Shown here piece by piece: positions 1 to 7,643 of a stretch of 60,589 nucleotides of DNA. The position numbers and the translations under genes are program-made. How positions within the stretch are numbered: position 1 is the stretch's first letter; every line of letters starts with the position of its first letter. The stretch comes from AG41 sp036522815 (GTDB taxonomy: Bacteria > Gemmatimonadota > Gemmatimonadetes > Gemmatimonadales > GWC2-71-9). The notes under the pieces were generated by a model, which saw nothing but the letters and a program-made list of their open reading frames with translations, was not told the DNA's origin and searched no databases. The stretch covers positions 1 to 60,589 of the forward strand of contig DATDFC010000054.1 in NCBI GenBank assembly GCA_036522815.1, written 5' to 3'.

Positions 1-639
1 CTCGCCGGCGCCGATGTAGGGCAGCGGATTCCAGCCGTGCACGTCGTCGTACACGACCATGCGGGGGTACCACTGGCCGATCTCGTACAGGCGCGTGCCG
101 ATCCGTCCCATGCGGCCGCCCCCGTAGGGCGGCACCGGGAAATGCCAGGCGACCTCGAAGTCGATCGTGCCGCGGGGGGCGAGCGGCCGCGGCAGCTCGA
201 CCCGCATCATGGTGCCGTATTCCGTGCGCGCCAGCTCTCGTCCGGCCGCCCGCAACCGCTCGATGGTGATGCCGCCGATGAACCCCTTGCCCGTGAAGTC
301 GAACACCGCGCCGCCCGCGAAGTGCAGCGGCGGCTGGTTCAATGCGTAGGTCACGCTGTTCTTGGCGAAGATGTTCTGCTCGATCTGCACCCACACGAAC
401 GCGAGCGTATCGGGAGAGTGGTTCTCGTAGTGAATCCGCTCGCTGCCGTGGATCACCGAGCCCGCGGTGTCGAGCGTCGCCCGGATCACGTAATCGGCGC
501 GCTGCTGCCAGTAGTCGGGGCCCGGCGCTCCGGAGGCACTCCGCACCCGGTTGGCCGCGGGCAGCGGCAGCGCGCGAAACGGAGAGCTATCGGCGACCTG
601 CGTTTGGACGGCCAGTGCTGCGGCGATGAGCGTCAGCAT
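1..639 (-). CDS. M1-family metallopeptidase, N-terminal part (runs off the window)
   Basis: This is the first 213 codons of a secreted aminopeptidase; the rest lies beyond base 1. Translation of the minus strand starts at ATG 639 with a short hydrophobic leader (MLTLIAAALAVQT), followed by the beta-rich N-terminal domain of gluzincin aminopeptidases. Recognisable stretches are YENHSPDTLAFVWVQIEQN and, at the window edge, YDDVHGWNPLPYIGAGE, which is typical of M1-like peptidases in this phylum. The zinc motif HExxH is not reached, so catalytic competence cannot be judged. The start codon lies one base beyond the stop of the VOC gene at 641, so the two genes are probably co-transcribed. Family assignment rests on these motifs only. 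Confidence 0.8.
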   Translation of the reverse strand, partial: MLTLIAAALAVQTQVADSSPFRALPLPAANRVRSASGAPGPDYWQQRADYVIRATLDTAGSVIHGSERIHYENHSPDTLAFVWVQIEQNIFAKNSVTYALNQPPLHFAGGAVFDFTGKGFIGGITIERLRAAGRELARTEYGTMMRVELPRPLAPRGTIDFEVAWHFPVPPYGGGRMGRIGTRLYEIGQWYPRMVVYDDVHGWNPLPYIGAGE

Positions 640-640
640 C

Positions 641-1096
641 TCATTCTTGAATGACCGTGATCTTGAAGCCGTCCGGATCGGTGATCGCGAAGGCGCGGTC
701 GCCCCATGGCATGTCCTGCGGCGCATGATCCAGGTGCCCGCCGCGCGCCGTGATTCCCGCGGCCAGATCCTCGATGTCCTGCGCGGTGGCGAGCCAGATG
801 CGCATGCCGTCGCCCTTCTTGCGATCGCGTCCCTTGGCGAAATCATCCTGGTTGAGCATGAGATCGCAGCTCCCCGCCTTCAGCTGGACGCCGCGCAGCT
901 GACCGCCGTCCTGCCAGCGCTCGCCCACGGTGAAGCGGAGCACGTCGCGATACCAGGCGAGGCTTCGGACCAGGTCGTTCACGGTGAGCGACACCGCCAG
1001 AGAGCGGAGCCGCAGCGACTCGGGCTGCTGGCGCTCGGGCCGCCGCGGCGCGGGCCGCTTCTTGGCCGGGCGCCGGGTTCCTTTCTTCGTGGCCAT
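641..1096 (-). CDS. VOC (glyoxalase/bleomycin-resistance fold) family protein
   Basis: A 151-aa protein with a Lys/Arg/Pro-rich N-terminal tail (about residues 1-25) followed by one vicinal-oxygen-chelate module. The beta-alpha-beta pattern is visible in LAVSLTVNDLVRSLAWYRDV, and the C-terminal strand ends AFAITDPDGFKITVIQE, the usual DPDGN/F-x-I-x-V ending of the fold. VOC proteins bind a metal and act as lyases, isomerases, dioxygenases or drug-binding proteins; nothing here fixes the substrate. The basic tail is unusual and may bind nucleic acid or may simply be a linker. The gene sits directly upstream of the M1 peptidase and diverges from the OsmC gene. Confidence 0.85.
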   Translation of the reverse strand: MATKKGTRRPAKKRPAPRRPERQQPESLRLRSLAVSLTVNDLVRSLAWYRDVLRFTVGERWQDGGQLRGVQLKAGSCDLMLNQDDFAKGRDRKKGDGMRIWLATAQDIEDLAAGITARGGHLDHAPQDMPWGDRAFAITDPDGFKITVIQE

Positions 1097-1189
1097 CGAT
1101 CGCTCCTCTCGCGCGAGTCACAAGCGTAGCGTCCGGCCCACGCTTCCGCCAGATTTCACGCCTCTCACCATCCACCAGGAGTTCGAGCG

Positions 1190-1618
1190 ATGCCCACGAG
1201 TCAAGCCAGCGCCGTCTGGGAAGGCAAGCTCAAGGACGGCAAGGGAAACTTCCGCGCCGCGAGTGGCGCGTTCAGCGGGCCGTACAGCTTCGCCACCCGG
1301 TTCGAAGGGGCGAAGGGCACCAACCCCGAAGAGCTGATCGCCGCGGCCCACGCGGCATGCCTGAGCATGGCCCTCTCGGCCGGACTGGAAAAGGCCGGCA
1401 AGCCCGTGACGCGGGTCGAGACCACGGCCGCCTGCACCATGGACATGGTCGACGGCGCGCCCAAGATCACCAGGATGGCGCTCACCGTGCGCGGCAAGGT
1501 TCCTGGCCTCGACCAGGCGGGATTCCAGAAGGCCGCGGAGGAGGCAAAGCGCGGCTGCCCCGTGTCGAAGGCGCTCGCCGGTATCCCCCAGATCACGCTC
1601 GACGCGAAGTTGGAGTAG
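1190..1618 (+). CDS. OsmC family peroxiredoxin (organic hydroperoxide reductase)
   Basis: This 142-aa protein has the full length of the OsmC family, which reduces organic hydroperoxides with a pair of cysteines. The two expected cysteines are present: C57 in AAHAACLSMAL and C123 in RGCPVSKAL, along with the NPEEL motif (residues 45-49) that contributes the active-site glutamate. The overall pattern (VWEGKLKDGKG at the N-terminus) resembles OsmC more than Ohr. The start at 1190 is preceded by AGGAG. The gene diverges from the VOC gene and is followed 16 bases later by a GIY-YIG gene. It is probably a cytosolic stress enzyme. Confidence 0.93.
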   Translation: MPTSQASAVWEGKLKDGKGNFRAASGAFSGPYSFATRFEGAKGTNPEELIAAAHAACLSMALSAGLEKAGKPVTRVETTAACTMDMVDGAPKITRMALTVRGKVPGLDQAGFQKAAEEAKRGCPVSKALAGIPQITLDAKLE

Positions 1619-1634
1619 CGGACGGGGGGGGGAC

Positions 1635-1877
1635 GTGTGGACCGTGTACATGGTGCGCTGTCGGGACGGCTCGCTCTACACGGGCATCACCAACGACCTT
1701 CCGAAACGGCTGCGGCGCCATAGGGCGGGACGCGCCAGCGCGTACACGCGCACCCGCCTGCCCGTGCGGCTCGTGTACCACGAGCGCCAGCCGGATCGCG
1801 CGGCGGCCCTGCGGCGTGAGGCCGCCCTGCGCCGGCTGTCGCGCGCCGCGAAACTCGCGCTGGTGCGGCGCCCATGA
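1635..1877 (+). CDS. GIY-YIG nuclease superfamily protein (YhbQ/UvrC-like)
   Basis: An 80-aa single-domain protein starting at GTG 1635. The modified GIY-YIG core reads VYMVRC-x-DGSLYTGIT, followed by the conserved Arg in LPKRLRRH and the YTRTRLPVRLVYHE segment typical of the small YhbQ-like members. Such proteins are implicated in DNA repair or recombination, but biochemical roles are known for few of them. The stop overlaps the start of the SURF1-like gene by four bases (ATGA), so the two are translationally coupled although functionally unrelated. Confidence 0.9.
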   Translation: MWTVYMVRCRDGSLYTGITNDLPKRLRRHRAGRASAYTRTRLPVRLVYHERQPDRAAALRREAALRRLSRAAKLALVRRP

Positions 1878-2575
1878 CGATGGATCGGCGCGACCTCATC
1901 GCTCTTGTGGGCGCGTTTCTGGTCGCCGGCGTGTGCGTGCGCCTCGGCATCTGGCAGCTCGACCGGTTGCACCAACGCCGGGCCCACAACGCGGTCGTCG
2001 CCGCCGCCCGTGCTCGTCCCGAAGTGGAGCTTCGGGGCGGTGCCAATCTGCCGATCGATTCGCTGCGGGACCGCCGCGTGCGCGCGCGCGGAGTGTACGA
2101 CTACGCCCGCGAGCGCCTGTGGCACGGCCGGAGCTACGAGGGCATACCGGGCGTCGACTTCGTCACCCCGTTGCGATTCTCGGATAGCAGCGCGGTGCTG
2201 GTGGACCGCGGCTGGGCGCCTTCACCGGATGGGTACCATGTCGACGCCGCCGCCTACCGCGAAGCCGACAGCGCCGATGTCGTGGGCCTTGGGATGGCGG
2301 CGCCGCGTGGCCGGGGCGACGTAAACCCGATGGCGCTGCGGGATTCATTACCGTATCGGCTGCTGCCCGTGGTGATCCAGCAGCTACCGCCTTCTACCAC
2401 CCTCGACCGTCCTCTACCGCCCGCTCTTACCCGCTGGCCCCCGCCCGAGCTGAGCGATGGCCCCCACCTGTCGTATGTTGTCCAGTGGTTCAGCTTTGCG
2501 GTGATCATCGTGGTCGGCTCCGTGGTGCTGCTGCGCCAGCGCAGCACTCGGCGGCGGCCTGAGGGGTACCAATAA
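1874..2575 (+). CDS. SURF1 family cytochrome oxidase assembly protein
   Basis: This 233-aa protein has one transmembrane helix at each end (about residues 8-25 and 207-226) with a periplasmic domain between, the SURF1 topology. Family signatures are VRLGIWQLDRL after the first helix, FVTPLRF with VLVDRGWAPSPDG in the middle, and YVVQWFSFA at the second helix. SURF1 proteins assist haem insertion into aa3-type cytochrome oxidase; no oxidase gene lies nearby. An odd Pro-rich stretch just before the second helix (around residues 174-193) is encoded by short CTACCGCC-like repeat words, one of which recurs exactly upstream of gltA. It overlaps the GIY-YIG gene by four bases. Confidence 0.88.
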   Translation: MTMDRRDLIALVGAFLVAGVCVRLGIWQLDRLHQRRAHNAVVAAARARPEVELRGGANLPIDSLRDRRVRARGVYDYARERLWHGRSYEGIPGVDFVTPLRFSDSSAVLVDRGWAPSPDGYHVDAAAYREADSADVVGLGMAAPRGRGDVNPMALRDSLPYRLLPVVIQQLPPSTTLDRPLPPALTRWPPPELSDGPHLSYVVQWFSFAVIIVVGSVVLLRQRSTRRRPEGYQ

Positions 2576-2620
2576 CGCACTGTCCTAGCTATATTTAGGC
2601 ACATTGGCCCGCGGTGTGCT

Positions 2621-2652
2621 GGCCCCGTATCGCACCCCGTGGGCCGTTTCTT
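2621..2652 (+). terminator. Hairpin with U-rich tail between SURF1 and the HTH-like gene
   Basis: GGCCC (2621-2625) and GGGCC (2641-2645) can pair around a 15-nt loop and are followed by GTTTCTT. A TATATT hexamer at 2590-2595 lies upstream, so the hairpin could either end SURF1 transcription or act as an attenuator inside the leader of the gene at 2680. The stem is short, so confidence is low. Confidence 0.35.
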
Positions 2653-2679
2653 GTGCCGTTCGAAAGGAGCCCCGACGAG

Positions 2680-3309
2680 ATGCCTGCAGCGTCGCCCCTC
2701 AAGAATCCTGTGAAGGTCAGCTTGCTCCTCCGACGCCGTCTGCGAGAGCTCAAGCGCACGCCGCGCGAGCTCGCGGAAGCAGTGAAGGTCTCCGAGGATT
2801 ATATGGCGGACTTGGTAGCCGGTCGCCGCCGTCCCCCGGCTCCGAGCCGCAGCGATCTGTATACGCCGATGACCAAGTTCCTGCGGCTGCACCGCAACGA
2901 CCTGCCCACCTGCGCCCGCGCCGAACGGGCGTCGGCGGCCGCGGCGGGCCGGCCCGACCCGCGGGTGAGCCGCCAGCTGCTGGAGCTGTGTGCGCCCGAG
3001 CGGCAGCGCGTGGTGCAGCGCCGGCTGGCCCGGCCCGATGGCCCCGCGCTCGAGACGGTGATCGTGGGCCGGCTCTTGTCCGTGGCGCAAGGGTTCGTGA
3101 ACCGCAAGCTCGAGGACGAGGTGGGGCTGCGGATGGCCGCGACGCGCGACGGCTGCACCTATCTCGAGGCGCGGATGCGGCTGCTCGAGTTCCTCGACGC
3201 CGATTCCGCGTCGCTCACGCCGCGCGACTGCGAGGAGTTCCTGCGGCCGCGGATCAACACCTGGGACATCGATCTCGAGACGCACGCGATGCGGATCGTG
3301 TTGCGGTAG
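2680..3309 (+). CDS. Helix-turn-helix-like hypothetical protein
   Basis: A 209-aa cytosolic protein. I chose ATG 2680 because AAAGGAG lies at 2663-2669, whereas an upstream in-frame start has no ribosome-binding site. Residues 15-45 (LLLRRRLRELKRTPRELAEAVKVSEDYMADLVAGRRRPP) look like an XRE/Cro-type helix-turn-helix: a Q-like recognition helix with SEDYMADLVAGRR resembling the usual S-x-x-x-I-S-x-x-E-x-G-x-R pattern. The remainder is helical with no family I recognise. It may be a transcription regulator; no target is evident. A strong terminator follows at 3328. Confidence 0.6.
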   Translation: MPAASPLKNPVKVSLLLRRRLRELKRTPRELAEAVKVSEDYMADLVAGRRRPPAPSRSDLYTPMTKFLRLHRNDLPTCARAERASAAAAGRPDPRVSRQLLELCAPERQRVVQRRLARPDGPALETVIVGRLLSVAQGFVNRKLEDEVGLRMAATRDGCTYLEARMRLLEFLDADSASLTPRDCEEFLRPRINTWDIDLETHAMRIVLR

Positions 3310-3327
3310 CGGAATCGGGAGAACGAC

Positions 3328-3359
3328 AACGGCGCCGTCCCGAAGGACGGCGCCGTTTT
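3328..3359 (+). terminator. Rho-independent terminator (partly bidirectional)
   Basis: A perfect 13-bp stem, AACGGCGCCGTCC (3328-3340) with GGACGGCGCCGTT (3345-3357), closes a CGAA loop and runs into TTT. It lies between the convergent HTH-like gene and the cold-shock gene and probably serves both, although the minus-strand tail is less U-rich. Confidence 0.88.
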
Positions 3360-3382
3360 CATTGCTGCGACCTGGGGCCGGT

Positions 3383-3592
3383 TTACAGCTTGACGACGTT
3401 CTGCGCCGCCGGACCCTTTTGTCCCTGCACGACGTCGAACTCGACCCGCTCGCCCTCGGCGAGCGACTTGAACCCCTGCGCTTGGATCGCGGTGTGGTGC
3501 ACGAAGCAGTCCTTCTCGCCGTTCTCCGGCGTGATGAAACCGAACCCCTTCGCGTCGTTGAACCACTTCACGATACCGGTGATGCGTGCCAT
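3383..3592 (-). CDS. Cold-shock protein (CspA family)
   Basis: A 69-aa OB-fold RNA/DNA chaperone of normal family length. The RNP1 motif KGFGFI is at residues 15-20 and the RNP2-like motif is CFVHH rather than the common VFVHF, a change seen in some non-proteobacterial members. The ending FDVVQGQKGPAAQNVVKL is typical. The gene begins 18 bases after the rpsU stop, with AGGAG in the gap, so rpsU and this gene are probably one transcript. The two products link translation initiation with RNA unfolding. The perfect terminator at 3328-3359 lies just downstream. Confidence 0.95.
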   Translation of the reverse strand: MARITGIVKWFNDAKGFGFITPENGEKDCFVHHTAIQAQGFKSLAEGERVEFDVVQGQKGPAAQNVVKL

Positions 3593-3610
3593 CTTGCTGG
3601 TACTCCTGAC

Positions 3611-3808
3611 TTAATGGTGTTCGCGACGTCGTGCGGACTTCACCTTGCGGCGTGCCGCGGCCTTGTCTTTCCGTCGCCGTAGAGCGCCCGGGCTCTCGTA
3701 GAAGCGCTTCCGTTTCATGTCCTGAAACAGTCCGGCTTTCGTGATCTGACGGCGGAATTTCTTCAGAACGTATTCCAGTCTGTCGCCGTCGCCTACGGTC
3801 ACTTCCAT
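3611..3808 (-). CDS. rpsU: 30S ribosomal protein bS21
   Basis: A 65-aa basic protein with the S21 signature: EVTVGDGDRLEYVLKKFRRQ, then AGLFQDMKRKRFYESPGALRRRKDKAAARR, and an Arg/Lys-rich tail. bS21 binds the 30S platform near the anti-Shine-Dalgarno sequence and assists initiation. It is the first gene of a likely two-gene unit with the cold-shock gene. A TTGACA promoter lies about 100 bases upstream, and a hairpin flanked by direct repeats sits in the leader, so autoregulation is possible. Confidence 0.95.
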   Translation of the reverse strand: MEVTVGDGDRLEYVLKKFRRQITKAGLFQDMKRKRFYESPGALRRRKDKAAARRKVKSARRREHH

Positions 3809-3832
3809 CCGGGTCTCCGTGTGAGAGCTCCA

Positions 3833-3877
3833 GAAACAGTGAAGGACCGGGGCGGCAGCCCAGGTCCTCGAAACAGT
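3833..3877 (-). promoter_or_regulatory. Structured rpsU leader: hairpin between direct repeats
   Basis: On the plus strand, AGGACC-G-GGGC-GGCA-GCCC-A-GGTCCT (3843-3868) forms a ten-bp stem with one mismatch. It is flanked by two exact copies of GAAACAGT (3833-3840 and 3870-3877). It falls inside the predicted 5' untranslated region of rpsU. An autoregulatory role is inference. Confidence 0.45.
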
Positions 3878-3903
3878 CTCTGGTTCGTGTTCGCTCGCCG
3901 GGA

Positions 3904-3932
3904 ATGATCGCAGGGGGTACCGGGTTTGTCAA
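3904..3932 (-). promoter_or_regulatory. Sigma70-type promoter of rpsU
   Basis: On the minus strand a perfect -35 TTGACA (plus-strand 3927-3932) is spaced 17 bp from GATCAT (3904-3909), which matches four of six TATAAT positions. Transcription would start near 3897, giving a leader of about 89 nt. Confidence 0.6.
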
Positions 3933-4021
3933 CCACCCACGTTTCTGCGGGACGGTTTTCGCTTGACGGGTTCGCGTGACGTCTTCAGCTTCTACGCCTC
4001 TTTTCTCTCCCCGGAGTCTCC

Positions 4022-7000
4022 GTGATCTCCAGGCTACTCCTCGCCGCCCTTCTCCCGTTGCTGTCCCTCGCCGCCCAGCGGCCCGACTCGCTGCCCCTGA
4101 AGACCACGCGCAGCGTCGATTTCACGACATCGGAAGGGACCTGGATCTCGCTCGACGTGTCGCCCGACGGACTGACGATCGTGTTCGAGCTGCTGGGAGA
4201 CCTGTACACCATGCCCGTGACGGGAGGCGAGGCGAAGCGCATCACCGCGGGTCCGGCGTTCGACTCGCAGCCGCGCTATTCCCCCGACGGCAAGACCATC
4301 GTGTTCCTGTCCGACCGCTCGGGCTCCGAGAACGTGTGGCTGTGCGACGCCGACGGGTCTCACCCGCGCACCCTGACCAAGGGCGACAAGAACCTCTACG
4401 CCTCGCCCGAGTGGACGCCCGACGGGCAGTACGTCGTCGCGTCCAAGACGTCGATGCCGATCGGCAGCGTGTACGAGATCTGGCTGTATCACAAGGACGG
4501 CGGCAGCGGGGTGAGCCTCACGAAGGACGACAAAGGCCCGGCGCCGGGGCCTCCGGGGCGGGGCACGCAGAACAACGCGCTGGGCGCCGCGTTCGGTCCC
4601 GACGGGCGCTATCTGTGGTACGCCCGCCATCGCGGCGGGTTCGGGTACAACCTGGATCTGCCGGAGTGGGAGCTCGCCATCTACGACCGCCAGACCGGGA
4701 AGGTGTTCAACCAGACCGACCTGTACGGCAGCGCGATGCGTCCCGTGCTCTCGCCCGACGGCAAGTGGCTGGTCTATGCGACGCGCCACGACGCGGAAAC
4801 GGGCCTGCGGTTGCGCAACCTGTCGTCGGGCGACGAACGCTGGCTCGTCTACCCGGCGCAACGCGACGACCAGGAGTCGCGCTTCACGCGCGACGTGATG
4901 CCGGGATCGTCCTTCACCGCCGACTCGAAGGCCCTCGTCGTGTCGTACGGCGGAAAGATCTGGCGCGTCGAGGTGCCGTCGGGTCAGGCGACGCCCATCC
5001 CGTTCACGGCCAAGGTGCACCAGGATCTCGGGCCCCTGGTCCGGTTCGAGACCCGGGTGGATACGGGCGCCGTGCTCGTGAAGCAGATCCGCGACGCGAG
5101 CCCGTCGCCCGACGGCAAGCGCCTGGCATTCAGCGCCCTCGACAAGCTGTACGTGATGGACCTGCCGGGGGGCGCACCGCGCCGCCTGACGAGCGACAGC
5201 GTGCACGAGCAGGTGCCGGCGTGGTCGCCCGACGGGCAGTGGATCGCCTATGTGACGTGGACGGACCAAGGCGGCTATGTCGAGAAGATCCGCGCGGACG
5301 GCCGTGCCAGGGCCCAGCGACTCACGCCCGAGCCGGCCTTCTACGATCACCCCGTGTGGTCGCCCGATGGGCAGCGCATCGTGACGATCAAGGGGCCGCG
5401 CGCCCCGCGCGTGGCGGAGCACTTCGGGCCGGGCTACGAGCTCGACTGGCTGCCCGCCGCGGGCGGCGCGCCCACGCGCATCACGCCGATCTCGGGCGGC
5501 GGTCGCCCGCATTTCAGCCGCGACCCGAACCGCGTCTATATCTACGAAGCCAATGAAGGCCTCGTCTCGGTGCGCTACGACGGTACCGACCGGCGCGTGC
5601 ATATCAAAGTGACGGGCTTCACCCCCAACTTCGCGCCCAATCCCGAGCCCTTTCCCGCGGACGAGGTCCTGATCGCGCCGGATTCGGGCCGGGTGCTCGC
5701 GACGTCGAGCAACTACGTGTACCTGGTCACGCTGCCCCTGGTGGGCGCCACGCCGCCGGCCATCAACGTGGCGGACACGGCGGCCGCATCGTTCCCCGTC
5801 CACCGGCTCACCCGCGTGGGCGGCGATTTTATCGGCTGGACGCCGGACGCGAAGACGGTGTACTGGTCGGTGGGGCGCAGCTTCTTCCGGTACAGCCCGG
5901 CGCTGGGTGATTCGCTCGGCAAGGCCAAGGCCCGGGCCGACTCGATCCGCGCCGACTCGCTCAAGCAGGCCACCAAGGAGAAGCCCGACTCCGTCGGGAA
6001 AGCCCGCGTGGATTCGCTCGCCAAGCTGCCGGCGTACGAGGGCGAGCGCGTCGACGTGACGGTTCGCGTGCCGCGCGACGTGCCGCGCGGATCGGTCGTG
6101 CTGCGCGGCGCGCGCATCGTCTCGATGAAGGGCGACGAGGTGATCGAGAAGGGCGACCTGGTGGTGACCGACGACCGCATCGGGTGCGTGGCCGCGACCT
6201 GCACCGCGCCCCCCGGGGCACGCGTCATCGACGTGGCGGGCAAGACGATCATCCCGGGGCTGATCGACATCCACGCCCATCCCTGGCCCACCTGGGGCAT
6301 TCACGAGACGGAGGTGTGGAAATACCTCGCGAACCTCGCCTGGGGCGTCACCACCACACGCGATCCGCAGACGTCCACCACGGACGTGCTCACCTACGCC
6401 GACCAGGTCGAGACGGGCGACCTGCTCGGCCCCCGCATCTATCACACCGGCCCGGGCGTGTTCGGCGCGTTCCTCGAGGAGAACTGGACCAGCCTGGACG
6501 AGGTTCGCAACACCCTGAAGCGCTACAGCGAGTTCTACCACACCAACACGATCAAGCAGTACATGGCGGGGAACCGCAAGCAGCGCCAGTGGGTGATCAT
6601 GGCGGCCAAGGAGCTGGGCCTCATGCCCACGATCGAGGGCGGGCTCGACTTCAAAATGAACCAAACCGTCCAGCTCGACGGCTATCCCGGCTCGGAGCAC
6701 GCGTTCCCGATCATGCCGCTGTACACCGATGCCGTCCAGCTGGCGGCGCAGTCGGGGATCACCTACACGCCCACGCTGCTGGTGTCGTACGGCGGCCCGT
6801 TCAGCGAGAACTATTTCTACGAGCGCTACGATATCCACGACAACCCGAAGATCCGACGCTTCATTCCCCACGAGGAGATCGACCAGCGCGCCGAGCGGCG
6901 GCCCTGGTTCCGCGACAATCAGTACGTGTTCCCGCGCATCGCGGCGTCCGCGGCCGCGGTGCTCCGCGCCGGCGGCAACGTGGGCATGGGGTGCCACGGG

Positions 7001-7330
7001 CAGCTCGACGGACTGGGGTGCCATTGGGAGCTGTGGGCTATGACGGGGGGCGGGATGACGCCGCGCGAAGCGCTGCGCGTCGGCACCAGGGACGGCGCCT
7101 ACGGCATCGGGATGGATCAGGACCTGGGCTCGCTCGAGCCCGGCAAGCTCGCCGACCTGGTCGTGCTCGACGCCAATCCGCTCGACGACATCCACAACAC
7201 GGAGAAGATCCGCTACGTGATGAAGAACGGACGGCTGTATGAAGGCGAGACGCTGAACGAGGTGTGGCCGAGGACGAAGCCGCTGCCGCAGATGTGGTGG
7301 TGGGATCAAGAGCCAAGAGGCGTCAAGTGA
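4022..7330 (+). CDS. Secreted TolB-propeller/amidohydrolase fusion protein
   Basis: A 1102-aa exported protein starting at GTG 4022 (GGAG at 4013-4016) with a signal peptide ending near residue 18. Residues 30-630 hold repeated TolB/WD40-like blades, each with the (S/P)PDG(K/Q)xIxF pattern (for example YSPDGKTIVFLSDRSGSENVW). A charged linker rich in KADSIRADSL repeats (about 640-680) leads to an amidohydrolase domain from about 690. The metal-binding HxH is H751/H753 in GLIDIHAHPWP, and the closing EPGKLADLVVLDANPL is classic. This architecture is common in Gemmatimonadota and Bacteroidota and is assumed to act on peptides or N-acyl compounds in the periplasm; the substrate is unknown. It is monocistronic, and a long hairpin follows. 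Confidence 0.9.
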   Translation: MISRLLLAALLPLLSLAAQRPDSLPLKTTRSVDFTTSEGTWISLDVSPDGLTIVFELLGDLYTMPVTGGEAKRITAGPAFDSQPRYSPDGKTIVFLSDRSGSENVWLCDADGSHPRTLTKGDKNLYASPEWTPDGQYVVASKTSMPIGSVYEIWLYHKDGGSGVSLTKDDKGPAPGPPGRGTQNNALGAAFGPDGRYLWYARHRGGFGYNLDLPEWELAIYDRQTGKVFNQTDLYGSAMRPVLSPDGKWLVYATRHDAETGLRLRNLSSGDERWLVYPAQRDDQESRFTRDVMPGSSFTADSKALVVSYGGKIWRVEVPSGQATPIPFTAKVHQDLGPLVRFETRVDTGAVLVKQIRDASPSPDGKRLAFSALDKLYVMDLPGGAPRRLTSDSVHEQVPAWSPDGQWIAYVTWTDQGGYVEKIRADGRARAQRLTPEPAFYDHPVWSPDGQRIVTIKGPRAPRVAEHFGPGYELDWLPAAGGAPTRITPISGGGRPHFSRDPNRVYIYEANEGLVSVRYDGTDRRVHIKVTGFTPNFAPNPEPFPADEVLIAPDSGRVLATSSNYVYLVTLPLVGATPPAINVADTAAASFPVHRLTRVGGDFIGWTPDAKTVYWSVGRSFFRYSPALGDSLGKAKARADSIRADSLKQATKEKPDSVGKARVDSLAKLPAYEGERVDVTVRVPRDVPRGSVVLRGARIVSMKGDEVIEKGDLVVTDDRIGCVAATCTAPPGARVIDVAGKTIIPGLIDIHAHPWPTWGIHETEVWKYLANLAWGVTTTRDPQTSTTDVLTYADQVETGDLLGPRIYHTGPGVFGAFLEENWTSLDEVRNTLKRYSEFYHTNTIKQYMAGNRKQRQWVIMAAKELGLMPTIEGGLDFKMNQTVQLDGYPGSEHAFPIMPLYTDAVQLAAQSGITYTPTLLVSYGGPFSENYFYERYDIHDNPKIRRFIPHEEIDQRAERRPWFRDNQYVFPRIAASAAAVLRAGGNVGMGCHGQLDGLGCHWELWAMTGGGMTPREALRVGTRDGAYGIGMDQDLGSLEPGKLADLVVLDANPLDDIHNTEKIRYVMKNGRLYEGETLNEVWPRTKPLPQMWWWDQEPRGVK

Positions 7331-7347
7331 AAAACGTCGCGGACAGA

Positions 7348-7435
7348 CGTCGCGGAAAGTCGTCACGGAGAGTCGTAACTACGTCCCACCGTGACGCCCG
7401 TCCGTGACGCCTCTCCGCGACGTCTTTCCGTGACG
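7348..7435. repeat. Long near-perfect hairpin made of CGTC(G/A)CGGA(A/G)AG words
   Basis: The left arm 7348-7372 and right arm 7411-7435 can form about 25 pairs with one G-U, one A-C and one T-T mismatch around a 38-nt loop. Each arm is two copies of a roughly 13-nt word. It follows the amidohydrolase stop and may terminate transcription or be a REP-like element. Confidence 0.7.
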
Positions 7436-7643
7436 CCGTTGACGTAACTAGGTGGGTCGATTAGCTTACGCGGTGTAGTTCACAGAACCGCGAGCTGGCA
7501 TCCTTCCGAAGGACGGTCCCGCTCAGGAGCGGGTTCCGGCGCTGTACACACGCCCGGTCTCATTCCCCAGGTTCAAACTGACGAGTGACGTTCACCCAGC
7601 GGCATTGGGCCGTCGGGGGACGTGCGTGTGTGGAGTAGTGTAC
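7436..7643 (+). promoter_or_regulatory. Long structured leader upstream of the DEAD-box helicase gene
   Basis: This gene-free stretch holds TCCTTCCGAAGGA (around 7502) and CCCGCTCAGGAGCGGG (around 7518), both able to form small hairpins, but no ORF of note. Long leaders are usual for cold-induced RNA helicase mRNAs; whether this one is transcribed from upstream is inference. No clear -35/-10 pair was found. Confidence 0.35.

Noticed and set aside
4034..7366. Open frame of 1110 codons on the minus strand opposite the amidohydrolase
   Set aside because: Low-complexity Arg/His/Ala/Val-rich product with no recognisable domain; the plus-strand protein has propeller and amidohydrolase motifs. Long antisense frames are common in GC-rich DNA.
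7565..7585. tRNA-like GGTTCAAAC T-loop motif
   Set aside because: The flanking bases do not form a T-stem, and no acceptor or anticodon arms were found.
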